Origin: Botrytis cinerea B05.10
Lineage: Eukaryota; Ascomycota; Leotiomycetes; Helotiales; Sclerotiniaceae
Length of the DNA: 64,000 nucleotides
Direction of reading: 5' to 3'
Assembly: GCF_000143535.2 (NCBI RefSeq)
Contig: NC_037312.1
Location: 1,054,001 to 1,118,000 of the forward strand
Shown: piece by piece, positions 1 to 11,589 of the stretch
Layout: each line of letters begins with the position of its first letter
Numbering within the stretch: the first letter of the stretch is position 1
The notes under the pieces: model-generated
Databases searched by the model: none
Told to the model about the DNA's origin: nothing
What the model saw: only the letters and a program-made list of their open reading frames with translations
Position numbers and translations under genes: made by a program

Positions 1-253
1 TGGATTGAAAGTTAACTATCATTCAAATTCTGCAAAAAAACTTACCATGTATGAGCATGACGCTAAGTAAAGCAGACTGCTGATATAGATTTAGTGAAGA
101 GGCCCAAAACCTCATCGATTGACCTCGCTATCCTCTGTACAAGTAAAGGCGACGGGAATTAGCATGCCCAGAATCTTATTCAGTTGATCATAAAGCTGCA
201 ATGCAAGCCCATGGTATATCGACTTATATCTAGTAGTCAAAATTATTTCTCAT

Positions 254-1413
254 TTAATAATCATAAAACCTATCAATATCAGTATACTATCCTTTCACGT
301 ACGTAGAAAGAAAAAAAGAAAAAACTCACCCCTTTCCACTTTTCTTGCCCAACCATCCCGCATCTACCATCTTGCCCAATAGCACACTAGGTCTATACTT
401 GCTATCTCCTGTTTCCTCGTATAGTACCTTCATAATTGCTAAGCAGGTATCAATACCAATAAAGTCCGCCAATTGCAATGGTCCCATAGGAACATTTGTT
501 CCGTTCTTCATTATCGCATCGATATCATCTCTTTTACCAACCCCGGTCTCTAAACAAATTATGGCTTCATTGATGTAAGGCATCAAAATCCGATTTGCCA
601 AAAATCCTGGGGAATCTGCTGAAGTAGATGGGATTTTGCCCATCCGTTTGCAGAATTCAATGGCTGCATCCAATGTCTCTTGACTTGTTTGTAATCCAGT
701 GATAATCTCTACACCCTTCTGAATAGGCACTGGGTTCATGAAATGGGTTGAAACTACCCGGGAGGAAGCGCTAGTATCTTTAGGATCTTTAGTCGTTGAC
801 GCGGCGATTCGTGTAATGGATATGGAGGATGTGTTTGTAGCCAAGATGGCATGAGGAGGGCAGATTTGGGCTAGGGAACTGAAGATTGAGAATTTCAAAG
901 AGGGAATTTCAGGCACGGCTTCGATTACAAAGTCTGCCGAGGAAAGATCATCCATCTTTGTGGTTGGGATGAGAAGGGAGCGGATAGTGTCAGATTGTTC
1001 TTGAGTAATGCGCTGCTTGGTAACATCTTTGGCCAGGAGTTTATCTAAGTTCAGACAAGAGTTAGTCAAATACTCTTGGAATGTCGAGGTAAAGAAACTT
1101 ATGCGAAGAGGGGAAGAGAGATTTAGAAAGCATACCGGCAAATGCGAGACCCTTATCAAGAGAGGCTTGATTTGTATCGACGAGAGTGACCGGAACACCA
1201 GCTCTTTGTGCTGCTACTAATGCTATTCCCAATCCCTATATTATGTGAGAAAGTGTTGAATAAAAAGTACAAAGGAGGCTAATGTACCATTTGGCCAGCG
1301 CCGATAACACCAAGGCTTTTGACCTCTTGCGCCGAAAGCATTCGGCTGGAACTGAATGATCTTGCATATTTTGTGCTCTGCAAAAGTCCTCTTCTTACAA
1401 TTGGAGATATCAT
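254..1413 (-). CDS. 3-hydroxyacyl-CoA (3-hydroxybutyryl-CoA) dehydrogenase, mitochondrial
   Basis: Four exons: 1413-1288, 1235-1136, 1044-330, 269-254, giving 318 aa, normal for the short-chain L-3-hydroxyacyl-CoA dehydrogenase family. It oxidises L-3-hydroxyacyl-CoA with NAD+ in beta-oxidation or butanoate metabolism. Residues 1-25 are basic and Ser-rich with no acids (MISPIVRRGLLQSTKYARSF...), a likely mitochondrial presequence. Then come the Rossmann GxGxxG motif (GVIGAGQMGLG), ATNTSSISIT, the catalytic STHFMNPVP motif (His), and the C-terminal domain with DSPGFLANRILMPY and GPLQLADFIG. The last exon is only 16 nt and completes the family ending GKGFYDY. It diverges from tof1 with 311 bp between the start codons. 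Function is firm from motifs; the exact acyl chain-length preference cannot be read from sequence. Confidence 0.93.
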
Positions 1414-1724
1414 GTTGGGCGGCAATCTTAGAGATAATTTGCGAAAAAGAAAAGAATCGAAAATCCCAGAGTTTCACTGGCAAATGATAATGAAGCTGGA
1501 AAGTAGAGAGGGAGAAGGTTATCATCGGTTGTTTCCCCAGGATTTGTTAAGGTTACCGAGGCGGGCCGGGAAAGTTCCGCAGGTGCATGTGGCTTTGACA
1601 AGGGTACGCGTCGCGATCGCGAATTTTGGTAGGAGCGTGTACAGTGGTTTTTGGGTTGGATTGGTCAAAGTCAATATTATGCTTTTGATGTTCATGATAA
1701 CCACCATTTACTACACAACCAAAT
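1414..1724. promoter_or_regulatory. Shared divergent promoter region (HADH-like / tof1)
   Basis: These 311 bp separate the start codons of two divergent genes, so both core promoters must lie here or within the neighbours' leaders. No canonical TATA box stands out. There is a GC-richer core around 1555-1620. Co-regulation is not implied by the sequence. Confidence 0.5.
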
Positions 1725-4700
1725 ATGGAGTTCTCGGGTGGTAAAAGGGACGTCGTAGATCCTGAAGTTAGAGCTTATGTGAATAGCTTGGTCACGGCTG
1801 TAAGTTATATTCATTATATCGTCAGAAGAAATTCAAGAATCAAAACCAATTCTGACCATTGATAGTTGGGAGGAAGCGGGGCAGATGAAGAGGGACGATA
1901 CGTTCTAGGAGATGATGCATTGGCATGTTTACGAGATCTCAAAAAATGGTTAAAGCTCTATGACGAGAAGGCGAATCGATTAGACGTTGCAAGATGTCTC
2001 GCAGAATCCAATTTGGTAGGAGGAGATCTTCTACAGATCCTCGCAGCATGGCCCGAGAATGCCACGGACGATCGATTGAAGTCGAAGACAGCGCTGGCAT
2101 GTCTGGAACTGTTGGTACCATTAACTTGGCCATTGGAGAAGAACAAGGAAATGACAGTCAATCACCATCGGCATGTCCCATATTTAGAGATTGCGCAAGT
2201 GGGATACAAAAGGTCGATACTTGGGTTCGATGGAGCAAGAATATTACATACTGCGGTCAGATGCGCCCTGCCAGCCATGGCGGTAGATATTGGAGACCGA
2301 AGTACAAGAGATGAGGGGATTATCAAATTGATCTTGTACTTTCTCCGGAACATTGCTATGGTTGCACCTCCACCGAATGGTCAATATGAAGGCGATGAAA
2401 CGGAAATTTCGAGATCTGCGACAATTGATGCTTTCGACTACCAAGACATATTTCATCTTCTTTTGATGGTATCTTCAACAATGGGGACTGAATTCAATAC
2501 CCAAGATGTTGTGGTAATGGACGTTATCTTCCATTTAGTTAAAGGAGTGGATGTTGAGAAGTTATTCTTCAGCGAGAAGGCCATGGATAATAGCAAGACA
2601 GATGAACTGGTTAGATTACGGAAGAAAGAACAAGCGATGCTCCGAAGTTATCAAACAAATGCTCCCACGAGACACAATCGATTCGGAACCATGGCCTGGA
2701 TGCAGCGAGATGATGCGAAAATGACAACAATCTCTGGCCAGGCCGCGCTCAGAACGGGAAGAGGAGGACTTGACAAAATGGATAGCACTAAGAAATTTAA
2801 ACCGCCTAGAAGAGCAGTCAAGGGAGAAAGTGGACCGCTAGCCTTTGATAATCCAGTTCCTCTCAATGCATCGGCGACGAAAAATTTACGGGCATTTGTT
2901 GAGGATTTTCTCGATTCTGGATTTAACCCACTTTTCACACACCTTCGAAAAGCCATTGATAGAGAAGCTGAAAGAGTTCTTGAATATCATCAGCGCCAAT
3001 TCTTCTATTTAATATCATGGTTTCTCGAGGCGGAAAGAGTCAGGAGAAAGAACAAGAAGCCTTCCAAAGATAAAAGCTCAGAAGAGGTGGATAGTTTTGC
3101 ACTGGTTGCAAGTGTGCTCAATCAAGAGATGTTCATCACACTCAATAGGGCGATGGATCTCAATTTTGAGAACAAAAACTGGTATGACTTAAGTGCTGCC
3201 ATGAAATGCTTCACACAGATTCTTCTCACCGTTCAGGAAATGGCGGATTCGCCTCTTGAGGCCGATCAGGAAATTGCGGAGAATATTCTGGCGCGTATAT
3301 TCTACGAAGACACAACTCACGAGCGAGTGGCTATGATAACCAGAACGTATAAAGACCAGGGATTTGGTTATCTTGATTCTTGTACAGAGCTTACCCATAA
3401 TTACATGCGTATCCTGGAACAGTACTCAAAGCAAAATGTTGATATGCAAGTAAGATCAAGGAGACGCACGCGGAGAAAGAAGAAGGCCGCGAAAGATGCA
3501 GGAGAAGACATAGGCGACGACAACATAGTTGATGAATCTGATGGTGAAGATGAGGCACGAGCACAGAAAGAATCCTCGGAGCGGAAGTTCGATTACAAAC
3601 GCTTCGCTGCTAGATTTCTGTCTCAAGGATGTATCGATACATTTGTCTCTTTCACGAAATTTTATCATGACCTGAAACCAGCGCAATTGAAGCGAGCCCA
3701 TAGGTTCTTTTATCGAGTGGCCTTCAAGCAGGATATGAGTGTTATGTTGTTTAGAGTGGATATCATTCATTTGTTTTATACTATGATCAAAGGCCCAGGA
3801 GGCATAGATCCCCAATCCCCTTCTTACAAAGAATGGGACGAAATGGTAAAGCAACTCTTGAAGAAATGTACGAGAAAAATCCAAGAACGCCCGGAGCTTG
3901 TGGTGGAAATGCTCTTTTCTAAAACCAATGGCACTGCGCATTTCTTGGAGTATGGTTATGAAAAACAAACGATATCCACAAAACCTAAAGCAGCAGCTGA
4001 GTTAGAAGTCAAGGGTGGATTAGAGTGGGAGGATCAAATCGGTGTTGCTGTTGGCGCCTTACTTGATAGAAATGAAGCCGACCATATCGAATGGGTCAAG
4101 TCGCAGTTATCGTCCGCAGAGGATGAAAGAAGAAGTTGGGAGGCGGCAAATCAAGCTTTGCAATCAGTTGAGAAAGATCCACTTCTGGAGGATGCAGAGA
4201 CACCTGCCATGGAGGTCGAACCTCCAAAGGCGCCTTCTATCAGTATGTTGTCATGATAAACCCATTCGTTATCTTGTATCACTAACACAGATAAAGTTCT
4301 AAAACCAGACAACGACGATCGAAAAACGGCCATGTTCAAGAATGGCTACTTGCGCCTATTAGTAAAGCTTGTTGGTCTCACAAGTATTGGAGCTGCCGAC
4401 GACCCCGATGCCTCCTGGTATTTCCCGTCGGCAAAGTCATCAGATCAGATCAAAGAAGCCCTAGATTTAATCAAGAAATTCGAGTTTGCCCCGCCAACTT
4501 TTGACGATGGCAAAGGAGCGCTTGATCAAATAAGAAGAGTATCTGCTGGGATGAATAGAAAACGCTCTGCATTCGATGATGATTCAGATGACGGCATTGA
4601 TAACGACGACGAAGAAGAGGAACTACTTTTCGAACCCGGTGGACCTACAGCAATGAAAAAATCGGATGCTTTGAAAGCTCTAAAGAAAAGTCGAAGAAGA

Positions 4701-5330
4701 CGTAGAAGGGATGGAAGTGAAGAAACCGAAAGTCGTGGGCTAACAGATGAGCAAATTGAGGCTCGCGCGGCAGCTAGAAGAGCGAGAGAGTTGGAGAAGA
4801 ACCGCAAGATTAAGAGTGAACTATATGTTCATGATAGTGACGATGACGAAGAAAATGATCGAATTTTCTTCGAAGCAGAGGAGAGACTCAGGCAGCAGAA
4901 TAAGATAACTATCATGAAGGAGTTGTTGGGAGTCGGTCAGCAAAGAGAAAATGGAAAGAAGAGGATGGCAGATGCTTTGGATAGAGAAGAAGATGAAGAT
5001 AGCGATGAAGATATGGCTATGACATCGAACAAGAAAAGTGCAAACAGTGCGATTTCACTGGATACTGATGAAGAGGTTGGTGTGGGTGCAGATAATGCAG
5101 AATCTGAAGAGGAAGAAGCAGAGGATACGGATACCCCGATATCGAGTCCTCATAGGTCAGCACAGCCAAAGAGGCGCAAAGTGTTGAGCGATGACGATGA
5201 AGATGAGCCTTCGGCGAAAGATGCAATGGAGATAGATGATGAGGATGAAGAAAATATTGTACCAGTGGCGAATCCAAGGAGACCTAGGGTTAGAGCGGGC
5301 TTCATTATGGATAGTAGTGACGATGAATGA
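1725..5330 (+). CDS. tof1: Tof1/Swi1/Timeless replication fork protection protein
   Basis: Three exons: 1725-1799, 1866-4242, 4291-5330, giving 1,163 aa, in the usual range for fungal Tof1. Topoisomerase 1-associated factor 1 works with Csm3 at replication forks to pause them and to mediate the S-phase checkpoint in the nucleus. The start is set by the short first exon ([19 protein letters not shown]), which joins in phase to [20 protein letters not shown]. The N-terminal Timeless domain (about residues 25-330) contains the conserved [13 protein letters not shown] and [16 protein letters not shown] blocks. A middle TIMELESS_C-like part includes [20 protein letters not shown]. The tail (last about 250 aa) is highly acidic with basic [13 protein letters not shown] patches, typical of the family. 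The second intron has a CTAAC branch site just before CACAG. Confidence 0.94.
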
Positions 5331-6489
5331 TAGGGATTAGCTGCATGGTTTGTTTTGCATGGGTGTCTGATACCATGGCGTTGGAATTTTGATTACAGCA
5401 TTGGGAATTAGGATTTGAGAGTAGATACTTTATGGTTATGAATCACTGTAATGAATGGCTTTCTTCAGAAGGGCGTTTCTGACGAATGGAAGGAATGTAT
5501 ACCTGACTATCGTTCTTATTTTTGTAGTTGAATATGTGCTCACACAATATTAAAATTTCAATTTGATTGGGTAAGTGCTCAATTATCATCACTCATTCGC
5601 TTGCTCATGTGCAAAACTCATGAATTTTCCGTTTCACCAATCTATCCAACGTCAATATAAACCAACGTGTGAGGATTTGAATAGAAAATTTCTGAGACGT
5701 TTAATTCTAACCCTTTGGGCATATGGTATAGAATACCATTGAAGCAGCTGCATAGCATTCGTGAGTTCGGCGCCATGATTTTGGATTTTGGATGCTAAAG
5801 CTCGTCGGACATCGGAATGTCTTTTGTTTCTTCCTCAAATTGATGTTCGCCGATGATGGCTGGGTTTATGAATGTTCATACAATCCCACCAACATGATAT
5901 CTTTAATGATTACAAAGGACTCGAAGTAGAGCCTAAATGTTTTGTCTGAAGCCGAATTTCAAATGGTGTATATATAAACCTATTCTAAGTCTCGGAACAA
6001 ACAAGCATCCTCGAACAACGACGTCATCTTAATGGATCTGGTTCACAATTAAGGGAGTAGGTTAGTGGAATGCATGTATTATTGACTATGTAGAATTTGC
6101 GGTAGTGATCTAAATCTAAATTCGGAAGTGGAAGATATTACATATGCATATAAGGTGCACGTGCCGCCGTATCTTTCCAACAGATCTGATAACACCCAGG
6201 CCGATATTAACATCAAATTGAAACAGGCTGATTAGGATTTGATTCATGACGTGAAAATAACGTCAAAGGCTTCTGGGGGATCTCAGTGAATGTCTCATTG
6301 GAGATACTGCAGCACGGACCATTTTCTCGTTTGCCCATTATGTATTTCGATCCATCCATCATCTAGTCCTATTCCCTACATTTTGTATTGCTTGACTTCT
6401 TTGCTTTGTCCCAAAAAACTACCTGCTATTCTCGACACAATATATTTCCTATAGTAGACTTCAGTCTTGTACCATTCCACCTGGTTAAC
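5331..6489. other. Intergenic, tof1 3' side to ankyrin gene
   Basis: About 1.16 kb with no ORF that looks coding. It should hold the tof1 3' UTR and the promoter of the ankyrin gene. A CT-rich leader-like stretch (about 6380-6440) precedes the chosen ankyrin start. Confidence 0.5.
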
Positions 6490-7647
6490 ATGACAGACAC
6501 CAACACAGAGTCGCTGCGACGGCAACAGCAGATCATGATCCAAGCTCGCCTGCAACGGATGCAAATGATGGCTGCTCAGCAACAACAACAGGAACAACAA
6601 AAGGATGCTATGAAAGCGAATATAAAGAGCAACTGCAGCGATAATAGTAGCATAAACCTCCAATCCCAATCTCAAATGATGGGTACAGCGCATGACGACC
6701 TCCCATTTCAACCCGCGGACATGATCTTCATTGACGTAGGCATTCCAAATTCCAAGTCGGCTATTGCAGATTCTTATGAGACGGCGTGTAGAAATGGTTC
6801 TCTTTCCACAGTCCAATCCATCATAAGAGCTGAGATCCGCACCCCTTATTTTCTCAACCATGGTCTTAACCTCGCTCTAAAAATGGGAAATGATGAAGTT
6901 TCCAGACATCTCTTGTCATCTGGAGCGCCAATTGCCCGAATAACACCGGCTCAAATACTATCAGCACCTTCCTCCCGACAGATTCCGCTGTTTGAAATAC
7001 TTTTTGAGTATGGTTGGACGCCCAACGATCCAGGCTTTTATGGTCGAGTTCTCCTTCCCGAGATCGTCACCAATCTGCCTCTCCTCCGTTGGTTTCTCTC
7101 CCACGGAGCAAACCCGAACTTTGGTGCTCAACGTCTCAATCACGATCGATTAGGAGGACCCGATGTAGATTCATGCACTACTCTGGAATCTGCAGCCCGT
7201 AAAACAGATGTAGAGACTGTACGCCTACTTCTAGAACACGGAGCAAAGATTGAAAATGGATTTCCTTTGCACTCTGCTGCAGGCTCATGCCCTCCTGGAG
7301 CAAATCCACATGTGGCTCCTGTGACGCCTAGTACAGAATTCGATATTGGTCGAGTTCCAGTAATGGAATTATTGATTTCTCATGGCGCGGATGTAAACCA
7401 GAAGGAAGAATCAAGACATATGATACCGGGATATCCGATTGTGTATGCAGTTATGGCAGGAGCAGTGGAGAGAGTTCATTGGCTGCTGGAACACGGCGCA
7501 AATCCGGAGTTGAGAGGTTCGTACGGGAGTGCGGTGAGCTATGTAGAAGTAATGGGAAGTGAGAAGATGAAAAGAGTCGTGGCAGAGGGAGTGAAGGCAA
7601 GAAATTGGTCGAAAGATCAAGAAAAAGAAGAGAAAGCTTCTCGATGA
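6490..7647 (+). CDS. Ankyrin-repeat protein
   Basis: Single exon, 385 aa. The frame is open from 6388, but the ATG at 6490 (MTDTNTESLRRQQQIM) is preferred: the upstream residues are hydrophobic and read like a translated leader. Residues 10-40 are Gln-rich (QQQIMIQARLQRMQMM, AAQQQQQEQQ) and probably coiled or disordered. From about residue 95 on there are degenerate ankyrin repeats, clearest in TLESAARKTDVETVRLLLEHGAK, VPVMELLISHGADVNQ and ERVHWLLEHGANPELRG. Ankyrin repeats serve protein-protein binding, so no enzyme activity is implied. The partner and cell compartment cannot be read from the sequence. No signal peptide or membrane segment. Confidence 0.85.
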   Translation: MTDTNTESLRRQQQIMIQARLQRMQMMAAQQQQQEQQKDAMKANIKSNCSDNSSINLQSQSQMMGTAHDDLPFQPADMIFIDVGIPNSKSAIADSYETACRNGSLSTVQSIIRAEIRTPYFLNHGLNLALKMGNDEVSRHLLSSGAPIARITPAQILSAPSSRQIPLFEILFEYGWTPNDPGFYGRVLLPEIVTNLPLLRWFLSHGANPNFGAQRLNHDRLGGPDVDSCTTLESAARKTDVETVRLLLEHGAKIENGFPLHSAAGSCPPGANPHVAPVTPSTEFDIGRVPVMELLISHGADVNQKEESRHMIPGYPIVYAVMAGAVERVHWLLEHGANPELRGSYGSAVSYVEVMGSEKMKRVVAEGVKARNWSKDQEKEEKASR

Positions 7648-8899
7648 TTATGGCCAGGTTCAACGGTGGTTAATTGAAGAGTACTTGCTCATGTATACCA
7701 ATTATGATAAAGAGGCGATTCAAAAAAAGAATTTAGACGAGAAAGAAATGCTGCATATAGTTACTGCCTTTTCTCAATGACAAAAATGTTGATCAAGTGG
7801 TAAAAATACCTTACTTTTGAGTCGGGAAGTTTGATAGCTTGGACTATAGTCTATCAATCAAAGGCTTTGAGACAGTCAAACGTTTCGGAATGTTAAATTG
7901 ACTACAAATATCAAATTAATTCCGATGGCTGATTTTACTTGATTCGAATTGATCCGAAACGATATCCCGTTTCCATTTGCCAGACTTCAAGTTCAAGGAA
8001 ATGGACGTCATGAAATTATACAACAAATATCGCGCCAATTTGTATTCTGGTTGATGACCAGCCAAATCTTATGTATCAGCTACATGTATATAGAAGATAT
8101 ACACTGAGCATGATCCGTATACAAAGCTTTCAGATGTCACTTCCAAAGATACATAAGCATCGCACATCTCCAGGTCCTTTATTACCTCAATCCGATCACC
8201 CACACAGCAACTTTCCAAGCTTATACTACCTATTCATTACCCCCTAAATCTCCCTCGACGCCTCATTGTATTACGCCAAGCACGCCAGTGACACCTATCA
8301 GCTTAGCTTACCTCGTGCTTCCTCCATCACATAAAATTCCAAATCTCCAATACGGAAAATTCACCACACCTTTCGCCTCATAGGATTCCGTTTATATCAA
8401 TGCGTTAAATCTTGAAACGCGGCATTCTGCGGTCGTAATAGGGCTGGAAATCTCTGGAGATGAGCCACTGCCGAGGGGGCGTAAACATTTTTGAACCACG
8501 GAAATAGTAATTGCGTAAGCTGAGTATCTTGGGGAATCCTCTTTGTGTACCTTTGAGTTGTTAAGCATGCAGTTAGTCTGGGGAAGGAATCTCCGCCGTG
8601 CGTATATTTCGTGTTGTGAATTTTGCTCCATGTGCTTAACGTGAGGGACTGTTGTGTTACAGCTTAGCATATGATGTTAATTTTAGTGAGCATTCCTGTA
8701 GGAACATCTGATGAGAAAGTTTATACGTCAAGAGTAACACAATGGGTAGGTTTAGAATATATAAAGAGTGCGTTCTCGATACGTGAGGTCTATTGCAATA
8801 ACGTTCATTCGCTTCATTCCTCTTACTTTCACACAGTATTCATCTGATCTCATACATTCTCTTCTCCCCTTTCTATAAATTCATACCCCGATTGTGATC
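7648..8899. other. Intergenic, ankyrin gene to NucA/NucB-like gene
   Basis: No coding-like ORF. It contains the promoter of the secreted nuclease-like gene: a TATA-box candidate at 8758-8766 and a CT-rich leader up to 8899. Confidence 0.5.
8758..8766 (+). promoter_or_regulatory. TATA-box candidate for the NucA/NucB-like gene
   Basis: TATATAAAG lies 134 bp upstream of the ATG at 8900 and is followed by a CT-rich leader (about 8815-8880) of the kind common before fungal start codons. A start of transcription near 8790-8800 would give a leader of about 100 nt. This is motif-based only. Confidence 0.55.
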
Positions 8900-9965
8900 A
8901 TGCAGTTTAAAACATTCGTCCCAGTAGCAGCTCTACTGTCCCTACAGCTCTCCTCTGTTCTGGCTGCCCCAGTAGCAGAAGCAGAGGCAGTGGACGCCTC
9001 ATTCGAATTAGAAAAACGCATCGGCACCGACGCTGGTGACGGAACAAAAGCAAAACCATACATCTTCAATATTGATTGTACTGGTGTCGATGAAGTGTGC
9101 GAGGCTCAATGTGCTGCCATTCTCTGCTTCAAATCACCTTCGTTACTGTGAGCTCGCTTGCTACGCTGGTATCGTTGACATATAGATTGCTAATTGTGAC
9201 TAGTCAATATGGAGGACCAGGATCGAATACGGCGCAGAGAACAGCAAGTGGTGCCGGATCGGACCCTTTCAGACCTCCAATAGCAACACTGGTTGGGGGT
9301 TCACCGATTGACTTATCTGCGTTGAAACAATCTACATGGACTAGTCCGGAAGATACCACCAATGCATCTGCCAAAGAGGGTGGAAAAGGCTGCCTTATTG
9401 CCCCTGTCAATGCAAGCCATAACACAAGTTAGTGAAATATTCATCCTGTGGTGGTAACAAAACTAACATAAATATCAGAGGAGGGATCCCGAGTTGTAAG
9501 CTAATCCAACTTTTCATCGTTGAGCTATTCATCCCTAGACGAATCTCAATTCTCCTGATCAAGAATATCCTATTCCCTTCTCCATTCTCAGATTATTATC
9601 TATACTCGCCCCATTGGACTCGAAGACAAACTTATCTAGCAATCACTAACCTCCATTTGATAGTCCGGACAAATCAGTCACTATAAAGCCAAGAAAGGCG
9701 AATACTTCAAGAAGAAGTACCACAACGCCGGGTAAGAAGAGCCATCTTGTTTTTGCATCTCCAACTAATACAAGTTTGTAGTAAATACTGCAAAGCACTA
9801 GATGCAGGAAAGGCAGCCGACACAGTTTGCAAAAACGCACCTTCAACAGAACCAGTCCACTTTATGTATCGAAGAACATCCAAAAAGATTGGAAACTCGC
9901 TCCTTTGGCAACACCTTACGTACGGAACTGACACATGGGCTGTCAACTTCCCCGGATATTCTTGA
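8900..9965 (+). CDS. Secreted NucA/NucB-type deoxyribonuclease-like protein
   Basis: Five exons: 8900-9147, 9204-9427, 9479-9495 (17 nt), 9664-9731, 9782-9965, giving 246 aa. The product has a signal peptide (about residues 1-22, ending SSVLAAP), an EAEA-bearing acidic propeptide and a Kex2-type Lys-Arg at residues 39-40. The mature part has the layout of fungal DNase_NucA_NucB proteins: a Cys-rich beginning (DEVCEAQCAAILCF), then NASAKEGGKGCLIAPVNAS in the place of the family's DEYPFAS..EGG block, then EGSRVSGQISHYK... in the place of the ENxxQGG..FY block. The micro-exon encodes EGSRV and is needed to keep the frame. Known family members are extracellular non-specific DNases. Here the acidic pair is E-D rather than D-E, and His-Asn stands where Glu-Asn is usual, so activity is uncertain. 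Family call from memory of motifs. Confidence 0.65.
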
Positions 9966-11589
9966 ATGTTTGAATAATACTATGATTTGGCGGGCGATCA
10001 AATTGCCATGCCTTGCATAGAATTTGAGCACTTGAGGATGGGTTTATGTTTCGAGAAGAATTGGACTGAAATTTTCTTTCATACTTGAACTTTTTACCTA
10101 GAACTTTTATTTTATTTTTTTCATTTTTGCTTGGGTTGCTTTTTTGCATTGGTGGAATGGCGAGAATTGTGGTATGCGGGCATATAGATATTTCAAAGCA
10201 GAATGATGAACTCACATTCTCCTTAAAAAATCCCCCGATTTTTGGATCTTACTATTCAATGTTCTAGATCTGTCGCAAGGCCTTTGCCGTAGACTTTGTT
10301 CAGCTTGTATGGTAACAACCGTGCAAGCTTTGCACGGCGGGTATATCAACACGGTACCAAATCAGACTTCCCGTGGCAATTATTTGCTCTAGGGGAACCG
10401 GGCTTCAATCCGACCCGCACATAAATCACAACCGATTGAACATGCTAGAGTAGGTAAACTTAAAATAGCCCACCTGAGTCTTCGAAAGCATTTGCCGTGA
10501 TTTAAATGAATACAGGAATTGACAGCGCGATGGCTTGCCAGAATTATTGATTGAAAATGAACAGCGACACCTCAAGGAAGAAGAGTCGCAGAGAGGTACT
10601 TTATACCAGAGTTCAAACCGACATAAGTCGCTCTGAGAATTCAAATGATCAATCTCATACACTTGCACAAGATTTGATGCATCAACCAAGAGACCTTCTT
10701 CTTGATTACAATTCAATATTTTGGAAGTTTTTGGAATGTTGGCTGTAGAGACAAATGTCTTTTTTACCCTCAGATAATTGAGGGAGTGGTGGCAGAATCA
10801 ATGCGGCGAGACAAATCCTAACCTAGCGCACCAATATTCCGAATTTTATGCGAAAGGGACGTTAAAATAGATGCATTTAGTTCAATATCGGACGACGCCA
10901 ATAGTTCCTTCGCTGTGCCTCTCAATTGCTTACGGGCTCCCCTGATTCAACGTTCTCTGCTTACAGGCACATAGAGATACTTCCTATGTCATAGAAGTGG
11001 GAAACCAGTTCAATCTGCCTTGCAACTTCTCTTGGTCACCCCTTAGCCATTGCTAGGCAAGCCTTGCAAGAAAGACAATATAACAGCGAGGACAACCAGC
11101 AATTGTCACTCCTGCAGCAGGCCATCTATGGGAAGCCAAATATATTCTAGCGGACTAGCCCTGCAAACTGTATATCTAGTATCATTCGAGTGTATTGAGC
11201 TCAAATGCAGAAGATTCTCTCCACCCACAGTATCGTGGCTAGATGCCAGCTGAAAACGGAGGGTCTGTTAAGCCGCATGGAAGTTGTCAGCATCATGTCT
11301 CGGATTAAGATGTCAAAGGTAAGATGCATCATCTCACTCAGAGTGAATCCTGCATGTGTTACGTAAGCACAGCCTCTGACGTTCTTTTATAGTCCTTCCT
11401 CAATCCTCTATCAGCCATACTTATTATTAGATAGTTGCTATACAAGATCCCCAAGATTCTCCTACACCCTACAACTGAGATTCAAAAGTAATAAGCCTTG
11501 AAGACTTAATCTTTCGTGGTTTCAACGTGATCCGGATTTCTGGCCAACAAATATCTTGAGAGCAGTCAGTCCACTCCGAATCCGAAGAT
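9966..11589. other. Intergenic, no gene seen
   Basis: About 1.6 kb. The only ORFs are short, start with non-ATG codons or lack codon character. One short perfect inverted repeat is present (10319-10337). Confidence 0.5.
10319..10337. repeat. Perfect 8-bp inverted repeat
   Basis: CCGTGCAA and TTGCACGG flank a 3-nt spacer (GCT). It lies about 350 bp past the nuclease-like gene stop. It could be a factor binding site or chance; no U-tract follows, and fungal genes do not use bacterial-type terminators. Confidence 0.45.

Noticed and set aside
2651..2956. Minus-strand ORFs inside tof1, and similar ORFs opposite sas10 and med5
   Set aside because: Shadow frames of strong coding sequence on the other strand.
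6388..6489. N-terminal extension of the ankyrin protein
   Set aside because: The extension is hydrophobic and leader-like; the ATG at 6490 gives a more typical hydrophilic start.
10319..10337. Inverted repeat as a transcription terminator
   Set aside because: Fungal Pol II genes do not use hairpin-plus-U-tract terminators, and it lies about 350 bp past the gene.
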